In this document: positions 1 through 7,129 of the stretch, piece by piece | Layout: the number at the start of each line of letters is the position of its first letter | How positions within the stretch are numbered: the stretch's first letter is position 1 | Assembly (NCBI GenBank): GCA_905201895.1 | Contig: CAJKPX010000040.1 | Span: 1-18,301 of the forward strand | Length of the DNA: 18,301 bases | Source: an uncultured Eubacteriales bacterium | Lineage (GTDB): Bacteria > Bacillota > Clostridia > Oscillospirales > CAG-272 | Direction: 5' to 3' | Notes under the pieces: model-generated | Database searches by the model: none | The model's input: only the letters and a program-made list of their open reading frames with translations | Told to the model about the DNA's origin: nothing | Made by a program: the position numbers and the translations under genes

Positions 1-10
1 TTCTTGAAAT

Positions 11-45
11 TTGTAACACCTTTGTAACGCACGTGCTGTTATAAT
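11..45 (+). promoter_or_regulatory. Promoter copy 1: extended -10 with TTGTAAC direct repeat
   Basis: An extended -10 (TG-T-TATAAT, 37-45) has no good -35 at 17 bp. In the -35 zone lie two TTGTAAC heptamers at 11-17 and 22-28, 11 bp apart, i.e. one helical turn. Direct repeats of this spacing upstream of a -10 are typical of OmpR/PhoB-class activator sites. That assignment is inference. Confidence 0.7.
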
Positions 46-155
46 GTTCGTATACCATAGAAAGAATTTTCAAATTGCAGAAAAAATGTATGAATTAATT
101 ATAGTCGAATGGAACAGGCAAAAAAATATTTGTGAGTTATCAAATTTCTTGAAAT

Positions 156-190
156 TTGTAACACCTTTGTAACGCACGTGCTGTTATAAT
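156..190 (+). promoter_or_regulatory. Promoter copy 2: extended -10 with TTGTAAC direct repeat
   Basis: Exact duplicate of the 11-45 promoter, 145 bp downstream: heptamers at 156-162 and 167-173, TATAAT at 185-190. It would drive transcription through copy 3 toward the gene starting at 809. Confidence 0.7.
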
Positions 191-300
191 GTTCGTATAC
201 CATAGAAAGAATTTTCAAATTGCAGAAAAAATGTATGAATTAATTATAGTCGAATGGAACAGGCAAAAAAATATTTGTGAGTTATCAAATTTCTTGAAAT

Positions 301-335
301 TTGTAACACCTTTGTAACGCACGTGCTGTTATAAT
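301..335 (+). promoter_or_regulatory. Promoter copy 3: extended -10 with TTGTAAC direct repeat
   Basis: Third copy: heptamers at 301-307 and 312-318, TATAAT at 330-335, same extended -10. The core promoter is unchanged although the flanking unit has diverged, which suggests selection on the core. The next long gene starts at 809, so the transcript would have a leader of about 465 nt containing the receiver pseudogene. Confidence 0.7.
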
Positions 336-413
336 GTTCGTATACTATAAAAAGAATTCTCAAATTGCAGAAAAATGTATGAATTAATCATATGAAATAC
401 TTTTGACGTAGGA

Positions 414-786
414 ATGCAAATGACATAATATGCGTGGACGATCATCCCATTATGCTGAGCGGTCTTTTGGAAAACGTAAGCTAGGTTTTGCCTGACGCAG
501 TTATTGTTGCTTTCAAAAATGTCGAAGATGCGCTTTGCTATAACAATGAGAATGGGTGTGATGTTTTAATCAGCGAGATAGAGCTTTGCGGAACCGATGG
601 GTTAACATTTGCGAAAGGATCAAAATGATCAACTCAAAGGAAAATATCATATTCTTTACTGTGTGTGACGAGAAAGAACATGCAAAAGAAGTCATGAAGA
701 TCAAGCCGAGCGGATATCTTGCAATGCCTGCTAAAAAAGAGCAGCTTGAAGCGGAGTTGAAAAATCTCAGATATTGTGCATCATAA
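414..786 (+). pseudogene. Decayed response-regulator receiver domain
   Basis: Three reading frames must be joined to recover a receiver domain. The ATG at 414 gives Met-Gln-Met-Thr, then the frame is lost near 425. The next frame reads IICVDDHPIMLSGLLENVS to a TAG at 482-484, then VLPDAVIVAFKNVEDAL and DVLISEIELCGTDGLTFA. A second frameshift near 614 leads into RIKMINSKENIIFFT and SGYLAMPAKKEQLEAEL, ending at TAA 784-786. The acidic pair (VDD) is present. The phosphoacceptor Asp appears as Glu (SEIEL where families have DIEL), and the conserved Lys of the KP motif is Met. No output domain follows. The pattern resembles receivers of the LytTR-type regulators common in Clostridia. It lies between the triple promoter and the large surface-protein operon, so it may once have regulated that locus. 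Confidence 0.8.
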
Positions 787-797
787 ATAGTGAGATC

Positions 798-802
798 GGA
801 GG
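798..802 (+). promoter_or_regulatory. Ribosome binding site GGAGG for the 2106-aa surface protein
   Basis: GGAGG at 798-802 sits 6 nt upstream of the ATG at 809 and fixes that start. It follows the pseudogene stop by 11 nt. Confidence 0.85.
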
Positions 803-808
803 ATAGAT

Positions 809-3800
809 ATGAGAATTGGATTTGGCTGTAGATTCATTGCATTTTTACTTATGCTTGCAACGCTGATGACGGCATTGCCTTTGGTTGCTTTTGCGCAAGA
901 AGATCCTTCGGCAGCAAAAGAGGAGGTCTACCTTAAAAGCGTAAAGCTTGAGGAAGGATCGAAGGAAGATGCTAAGGCGGCTCTCGTTGCCGATGGGTAC
1001 ATTTTCTTTGATCAGAACTTGAATGAAGGAACGGGACAGAATGGCGTTTGGTTAGGATACCAAACCACGACCGATCCGACTCAGGCAATTTACGATATGA
1101 AGCTGATGAATATGAAGGGCGGATTTACGCTGACAAGCATGAAGGAAGCTCTTGCGACACAGGAGTCTGCTTTTGCCGCCATGACTGCGGATCTCAACTA
1201 TTTGGTTGAGGAATTCGTCGAGGCTTACAATGAGGGAAGCGTGCCTGCACAGAAGGCTTATAAGGCACTCAACTTCTTCCGCGTTGTCAACGGTGAGACT
1301 GAGCTTGCTGAAGAAAACGGACTGGGATACCAGATCGTCAATGGCGGGGTAACGCAGTCTATGTTGACCGAGATCATCATGTTCTGCAATCCCGATCTTG
1401 TGGACAGTATCGTAAAGATCTTGACCATGGGCATTCAGATCAGGAATGAAAACTGGATGCAGCAGCTCTCCGAGTTGGGCCCGTATGATGCGGACACTTT
1501 CTATATTGAGGACGAAACCGAGCCCAGACGCCGCGCAGAGCAGCTTTTGAACGTGCTCAGTCTTTATGCCGGTGCGTATAACGCCATGGAAAAGAGCGGC
1601 ATCATTCCCGACAAATTGAATGAGAACTTTGAATCCGAGTATGAGGGCGAAAAGCCTACGCAGCTCGTTTCCGCTCAAGAGGCAGATCTCAAGAAGCTTG
1701 ACGAAAGCCGCTATAAGTTCTACAAGATCGCATTTGATGAGCTTGACAAATATCAATACGGCAATAGTGGCGGCACGCTCAAGGATTTCTTCTGCTCCCT
1801 TGATGAGGAGGGCAACGAAAAGAAGCTTTACCCGCTGGTGTCCGTTTTAACCGACGCTGAGTTCGCCGCACTTTCCTACGGTTGCTTCTTAGAGCTTGCA
1901 AACGGCGTAGGTGTAACCAGCGAATCGTTTGATTCCTACGATGAGCTTTATGCAGCTCTTACCGAGGAAGCCAGCTCGGTTTATCTCTACGCAGGTGTTG
2001 ATGAGATTCTGTTTCAGGAAGAAGTCATCGTCGGCTTTACCGAAACTGCGCAGCGCCATATGGCGTCTACCGGTGAGCTTGAATTTTTTGATAAGGAAAG
2101 TTCGCACGAAGAGATATTGGACGCCGGCATCCGTGTGGCAAAATGCATTGCCGCATCGGGCATGGCAATTATGGGTGTTACCAAGATCACGATGGGCGTG
2201 ATCACGCTGATCAGTGTTTTCAGCACGACAGTATCTGAGTCTATCGCCTCGGGTGTTCTTGCGGGAGTTATGAAGTTCTGTTCCATTATCAGTGGAGGCT
2301 ACGCACTTTTGATTGTGCTTGCCGCGTTTGTGCTTGCGGTTGCCGTTTCCTATATCGCTGCGGTGATTGACGAGTATATCAACGGCAAGATCGACTGGGA
2401 TGATAACCCTATGCCCAAGTATCTGTATGACGTTAAGGAGGTCACGTTCAGCCAAAACTCCGACGACGGTATCACCACCGAATTTATGAAGCGTCCCGTG
2501 TTTGCTCTGTACGAAGCAGTTACTGACACTGACGGTGAGGTTGTGGATCTCAACGCACACTCTAAGGAAGCAACGCAATGGATCGGGCTGTTCGTATCCT
2601 ACGACAGACAGGGAGATAACGCAAAGCCCATCAAGGCAGAGGATCTGCTTGTGCAAAAGGGAAGCGGTGTGACCCCAGACGGTTACGTGCCTCTTACACG
2701 CTTTGGCGAGGTTGTTGCTTATGATCTCAACCAGTGGGATGAGGATGACGATGTTAACGGTATTTATCTTTTCTATAAGCAGGACATGGAAGTTGCTGCT
2801 GAAAGCGGAACGACCTATTATATTTCTGAGGTATATCTTCAGTCCGGTGAAAGCGATGCGCACTGTATCAGCCTTTTGCAGGCGGCAGGATATACGCCCA
2901 TCAATATGAACCTTTCTCCCGATTGGGATGACGGCGACTTTGCATTTAACGACAAGGTATATGCATACCTTGGATATAAGGTAACCACCAATGAGAAAAA
3001 CGCAATTCGCGATATGCGCGTGGATTACGGCCCGACCAGGGGAGAAATCCGGCACGGTGCTGCGACTTATGCGGAGTGCGGAAGCAACGGTGCGATTACG
3101 CTTTACGCTACCAAATATGACGAAGCGGGCACGCCTCTGCTTGCAGGCGGTATTGTATGCACAAACAGTCGCGACCTGCCTGCTTTGGGTTACGAGCCTG
3201 TCAATCTGTTCGGTGGCGGACCTGCGGTTTCGTTCAACGTTTCACGAGATGGCATTGGCTTTGAAACCGAGGAGACCTTTGTGTACTTCCTTCCCGAAAC
3301 CACCTTCACAAGCGGAAAGCTTTATCTTGGCGGCGTGTCCTTCATAACATTGGGCTTAATGGGCTCCGACATGAGCAGGTATAATCCCAATCGTCTGAAG
3401 CTTGCGCGTGAGCGTCTTAAGGCAAAGGACAACAGCTACAATGCGGAAGACGATACAAAGATCATATCGGACTACCTGTTAATGGAGATCGGGTATGATG
3501 CAACCATGGATTCCGCTGTTTCTTCCGATAAGAAGAGTGAGCTGCGAGATAACGTTGTGTTGCACGGCACCTTCAATCCTTACCGTGCAATTTACGAATT
3601 AAAGGCAACGGCAATCGAGGATAGCCCCAATGTATTTTCCTTTGAAGGCGTAGGGTATTCGGCATGGAACAGAATCGAATTTACCCCCAATACCCCTCCT
3701 TATCAGGAATATCATGACTTCTTCCTCTCCTATAACAGCCAAAGCGAACTTGACTCCTTGGATATGATCGGTAAGCTTTATCTTGCAGGCAATCCTGTTT

Positions 3801-6800
3801 CCGATAACCTGTATGATACAACCAAGGGCAAAATGATGATGCCCAAGGCGAAGAGTGCCACAACGGTTGAGGGACCTCAGCCTATTGAGTTGGCAAATGT
3901 CAAGTGCATTCAAAACAACAACGGATTAAACGTTGTAACGGCATCCAATTCGACCTTCACGCCCGTGACGGACGTATTCGGAGGATTGCAGGACGCAGCG
4001 ATCATCAAGGAGTATTGGATCGAGAATGAATACAAATTCTATGCGATCATGGACGTGGAGGCAAGACCTTACGTTTCCGCCATTACTGCCATTGACGAGC
4101 TGACGCTTTACAGAGCATACGGCGGTTATGACGCAGGGCTTTCTTACGACCATATCACCAACGACATGCTGCTGGCGCAGCTGGCAAGTCAGGGGGCGAC
4201 CAATTTCAATGCGCACAGAGTATCGCTGCAGCAAACGGACGTTTGGGATAATACCCGATTTGACAGCTATGACGAGATTAACGCGATCAGATTCGGATAT
4301 ACGAGAACGGCAGAAAAGAAGAACGCTCTGACCGATGTATTCCTGTACTTTAACGGATTTTCCACCGACGAGCCCCCCAAGGAGCTGTATCGCGGTACCG
4401 TAAAATATACGTTGCTTTGCGAGATCCCCTTTAACATGACGGGATACAACAACGCTCCCAAGCCCGGTGTATATCTCTACGGTACGACCAGTACCAAGGC
4501 GGGCAACAAAATCATTGATTTTGAGGTTTCCGGCACACCGTTTATGAATGGTTACGAAACCGTTCGTACCATGAACGGCAGATCTCTCGTTGCTGAGATT
4601 CTTGAGTATTCCAAAAAGAACGAATCGCATCCGATGAAGAAGGCTGCAATACTTTTTGCTACGATTTTCGAATACTTCCAGAATGAGGACGAAAAGCAAA
4701 AGTATGATTATTTCTACCTCCACATCAAGCGCGAGGAGGATGATCTTAACAAGCAAAAGCCCTATATCGGAAAGCTTTACGTAGATTACTATGTGGAAGA
4801 TAAGGCAGCTATGCTTGACAGAATGTTTGACCAAGGTGCAGAAGGGTACATTGACGTAGACCTGAACAAGGGTGCAGGCGGTGAGTACGTATACCTGGGT
4901 TACAGCTACACTGCTAATCCCGCAAAGGCGATCAAGGAAATCCGTGCTGCTCACGATATGGGCAGTCCCGCTACGCTGACCGACGATCAGGGACGCAAGT
5001 TTGAGCTTGTTTCGGATATTGATCTGAATATGGAAGCAGGCGGTGATTATATCTACCTGTATACGACCACGGAGTCCCAAACTGCCAAGCCCATTACGAG
5101 CTTGCAGGTAGCATTTGAAGTGTCTACCGGAGAGAGAACCCTGCATTGGCATGACAATACGACCCATATTGAGGTGAAAAATTGCACCAAGCACTGGAAT
5201 TCAAATAAGAATTCCGACCTGAACAGATGGGCAGGCGGCGAGTATATCTACTTGATGTACATCACCGTGGATTCTGACTTTCAGGGAACGGATAAGGTTC
5301 CGAACTACGGAAAGGATAAGACCTATACCAGACAAGAGATTGCGGACCTGACCGCTACCGGCAAATACATCGGCGGACTTTACGTCATGGACAAGGAAAC
5401 CATCAGACTGGAAAAGATCGCAAACGGTACGTTGACAACTGCAAGCAACTGCAACGATATTCAAGACCAGGAGGTCTTTGACAGACTGAAGGCGATGGGC
5501 GCGACTACGATCATGCAAACGCCCATCATGGTCAACAGCGGAGGATACTTTGAAGGCAATACCAACAAGGTGTTCATCGGCTACAGCCGTACCGATGATA
5601 CCAAAAAGGCGATCCGCAATATTGCGATCAAGATAGAGATCCTTTCTATGGCAGAGCCCAAGGAAACGATCGAGGTCAACAATAAAAAGTTCAATCTTGT
5701 TGCCGAGGCTGCTGATGGTGTGACCGCACTTCCCAAGGCGATCAATCTGATCGGTATTCAGGGAGGCGGGGAACTGCTGCTTCCCAGATTCTACCTCTAC
5801 TATTCCACCTCTTCGGGAAGCGATCCGATCTGTGATATTACCATTGACGATATTCCTATCCTCAACGGTTGGAACACAGTAAGATCCGCAAATTTGACCG
5901 ACCCGTTTGCAGACGTGTATGATCAGGCTTACGCGCAGTATGAGCTTGCGGAAAAGGACGATTCGGACTTCTATGATTCCGAGATCATGTATAGCGATCA
6001 GCTTTATAAATGGATGGAAGATATATGCGCCCTGTATGATCCCGAGGATGCAAAGGCAAAGCCCTTCTACATTCACGTAAAGAGATATACCGAGGACAGT
6101 CTTGAAGAGATCAAGCCCTATATCGGCGAGGTATTCGTGGCAAAGGGCGACTCCAGACACGAGGCACTCTCCAAGCTCGTAGCGTTTGAACCCGATGGCT
6201 TTGTTGACGTTGATCTGAATCAGGATGCAGGCGGGAACTGGGTGTATATAGCGTACAAGCGTGTGGCGAAATCCAGAGATGCGCTGACGGATATCATGGT
6301 ATATCAGGGCAAGAAATTCGAGCCCACCAGAAGACTTATCATTGACGGTAAGACCGTGAAATTCACGCTTGTTTCTGACGTGGACCTCAATGCCGAGGCC
6401 GGAGGCAAGTATCTCTATCTTTACACCGCCGATTCCAAATACACAGGCAACCCCATCACGGGTCTTGATATCAAGCTGCAGGTGGATTCCTATCTCAAGT
6501 GCGGTGTTGAGCGTGTGACCGTAAAGCTCGCAGACGGAAAAGTCTTTACTGATGAATACATCAATCTGAATAAGGATGCGGGCGGCGATTCCATCTATAT
6601 GATCATGGCACGCGAAACAACTGAGGGACACACGTCCAACGGAATTGAGATCGAAAAGATCAACGTCCCCGCTACTTGTGAGGAGGACGGCTACCACGGC
6701 ATTTTGACCAACTGCAAAGACTGTGCTACCCAAATGGAGGTCGTTCAGGGTGTCCACAAGGCGAGCGGCAAGCATCCCGACGCGGATGGCGACGGTGATC

Positions 6801-7129
6801 ACAAGTGTGACGATTGCGGAAAGCGAGACGTGACCGATCACGTATACGGAGATCCCGTAGAAAAGAATCGCATTGAAGCAACTGCAGAAAAGGACGGCTC
6901 TTATCAGCTCGTGCTGATTTGCAAGGAATGCGGGGAAGAAAAGGTCTTGGATAAGATCGTGATTCCTGCCGGAACGCCCACGAAAAAAACCGAGCTTGCC
7001 TCTTTGGTGGGCAATGACTCATGGATACGCATCGTAGTCTATGCAGGCATTGCGCTTCTTGCAGGAGTGATTGTGTTTATCGAAAAAAAGAAAAAAAATA
7101 ATAACAGAAAAGGGGATAACGACAAATGA
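809..7129 (+). CDS. Giant secreted, membrane-anchored repeat protein with MABP/beta-prism-like units
   Basis: 2106 aa. Residues 1-29 are a signal peptide with an AFA cleavage motif. Residues ~30-430 are mostly helical, with a first repeat-type motif near 68-100. Residues ~445-521 contain two or three hydrophobic segments. From ~575 onward run many units of about 40-55 residues ending in aromatic beta strands. The clearest carry DLNxxAGGxYIYLxY at residues 1351, 1405, 1470, 1802 and 1859, plus INLNKDAGG at 1918, often followed by AI(T/K)(D/E)I. This motif resembles the MABP (MVB12-associated beta-prism) repeat. That match is from memory and unverified. Near the C terminus are Cys pairs (1969/1972, 2000/2003, 2038/2041) with an Asp-rich DADGDGD stretch at 1991, then a membrane helix (~2072-2092) and a Lys-rich tail. 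There is no LPXTG motif. The stop overlaps the next start (ATGA). Likely exposed on the cell surface; ligand unknown. Confidence 0.9.
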   Translation: MRIGFGCRFIAFLLMLATLMTALPLVAFAQEDPSAAKEEVYLKSVKLEEGSKEDAKAALVADGYIFFDQNLNEGTGQNGVWLGYQTTTDPTQAIYDMKLMNMKGGFTLTSMKEALATQESAFAAMTADLNYLVEEFVEAYNEGSVPAQKAYKALNFFRVVNGETELAEENGLGYQIVNGGVTQSMLTEIIMFCNPDLVDSIVKILTMGIQIRNENWMQQLSELGPYDADTFYIEDETEPRRRAEQLLNVLSLYAGAYNAMEKSGIIPDKLNENFESEYEGEKPTQLVSAQEADLKKLDESRYKFYKIAFDELDKYQYGNSGGTLKDFFCSLDEEGNEKKLYPLVSVLTDAEFAALSYGCFLELANGVGVTSESFDSYDELYAALTEEASSVYLYAGVDEILFQEEVIVGFTETAQRHMASTGELEFFDKESSHEEILDAGIRVAKCIAASGMAIMGVTKITMGVITLISVFSTTVSESIASGVLAGVMKFCSIISGGYALLIVLAAFVLAVAVSYIAAVIDEYINGKIDWDDNPMPKYLYDVKEVTFSQNSDDGITTEFMKRPVFALYEAVTDTDGEVVDLNAHSKEATQWIGLFVSYDRQGDNAKPIKAEDLLVQKGSGVTPDGYVPLTRFGEVVAYDLNQWDEDDDVNGIYLFYKQDMEVAAESGTTYYISEVYLQSGESDAHCISLLQAAGYTPINMNLSPDWDDGDFAFNDKVYAYLGYKVTTNEKNAIRDMRVDYGPTRGEIRHGAATYAECGSNGAITLYATKYDEAGTPLLAGGIVCTNSRDLPALGYEPVNLFGGGPAVSFNVSRDGIGFETEETFVYFLPETTFTSGKLYLGGVSFITLGLMGSDMSRYNPNRLKLARERLKAKDNSYNAEDDTKIISDYLLMEIGYDATMDSAVSSDKKSELRDNVVLHGTFNPYRAIYELKATAIEDSPNVFSFEGVGYSAWNRIEFTPNTPPYQEYHDFFLSYNSQSELDSLDMIGKLYLAGNPVSDNLYDTTKGKMMMPKAKSATTVEGPQPIELANVKCIQNNNGLNVVTASNSTFTPVTDVFGGLQDAAIIKEYWIENEYKFYAIMDVEARPYVSAITAIDELTLYRAYGGYDAGLSYDHITNDMLLAQLASQGATNFNAHRVSLQQTDVWDNTRFDSYDEINAIRFGYTRTAEKKNALTDVFLYFNGFSTDEPPKELYRGTVKYTLLCEIPFNMTGYNNAPKPGVYLYGTTSTKAGNKIIDFEVSGTPFMNGYETVRTMNGRSLVAEILEYSKKNESHPMKKAAILFATIFEYFQNEDEKQKYDYFYLHIKREEDDLNKQKPYIGKLYVDYYVEDKAAMLDRMFDQGAEGYIDVDLNKGAGGEYVYLGYSYTANPAKAIKEIRAAHDMGSPATLTDDQGRKFELVSDIDLNMEAGGDYIYLYTTTESQTAKPITSLQVAFEVSTGERTLHWHDNTTHIEVKNCTKHWNSNKNSDLNRWAGGEYIYLMYITVDSDFQGTDKVPNYGKDKTYTRQEIADLTATGKYIGGLYVMDKETIRLEKIANGTLTTASNCNDIQDQEVFDRLKAMGATTIMQTPIMVNSGGYFEGNTNKVFIGYSRTDDTKKAIRNIAIKIEILSMAEPKETIEVNNKKFNLVAEAADGVTALPKAINLIGIQGGGELLLPRFYLYYSTSSGSDPICDITIDDIPILNGWNTVRSANLTDPFADVYDQAYAQYELAEKDDSDFYDSEIMYSDQLYKWMEDICALYDPEDAKAKPFYIHVKRYTEDSLEEIKPYIGEVFVAKGDSRHEALSKLVAFEPDGFVDVDLNQDAGGNWVYIAYKRVAKSRDALTDIMVYQGKKFEPTRRLIIDGKTVKFTLVSDVDLNAEAGGKYLYLYTADSKYTGNPITGLDIKLQVDSYLKCGVERVTVKLADGKVFTDEYINLNKDAGGDSIYMIMARETTEGHTSNGIEIEKINVPATCEEDGYHGILTNCKDCATQMEVVQGVHKASGKHPDADGDGDHKCDDCGKRDVTDHVYGDPVEKNRIEATAEKDGSYQLVLICKECGEEKVLDKIVIPAGTPTKKTELASLVGNDSWIRIVVYAGIALLAGVIVFIEKKKKNNNRKGDNDK

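Larger units (their letters stand above)
1..388. repeat. Tandem 145-bp promoter-bearing repeat, 2 identical copies plus 1 partial diverged copy
   Basis: Units begin at 1, 146 and 291 with an exact period of 145 bp. Copies 1 and 2 look identical by eye. Copy 3 matches for its first ~55 bp, then shows a few substitutions and one A lost from a poly-A run, and stops matching near 388. Each unit carries a promoter in its first 50 bp and an AT-rich spacer. No ORF is carried, and the unit is far longer than a CRISPR repeat. The window starts exactly in repeat phase, so further copies may lie upstream or have been collapsed in assembly. Confidence 0.95.

Noticed and set aside
11..52. ECF sigma-factor promoter (TGTAAC -35 with CGTA -10)
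   Set aside because: TGTAAC and the CGTATA near 49 are about 20 bp apart rather than ~16, while a perfect extended TATAAT sits between them.
1..388. CRISPR array
   Set aside because: The repeat is 145 bp with no unique spacers and contains a promoter. Tandem duplication explains it better.
5201..6841. Long open frame on the minus strand (546 codons)
   Set aside because: It lies wholly inside the 2106-aa gene, has no ribosome binding site or promoter, and its reading is the low-complexity mirror of the repeat codons. The same applies to minus frames at 1889-3055, 3926-5194, 7039-8565 and 13339-14742.
7000..7129. LPXTG-type sortase anchor in the giant protein
   Set aside because: No LPXTG or variant precedes the C-terminal helix; only the helix and Lys-rich tail are present.
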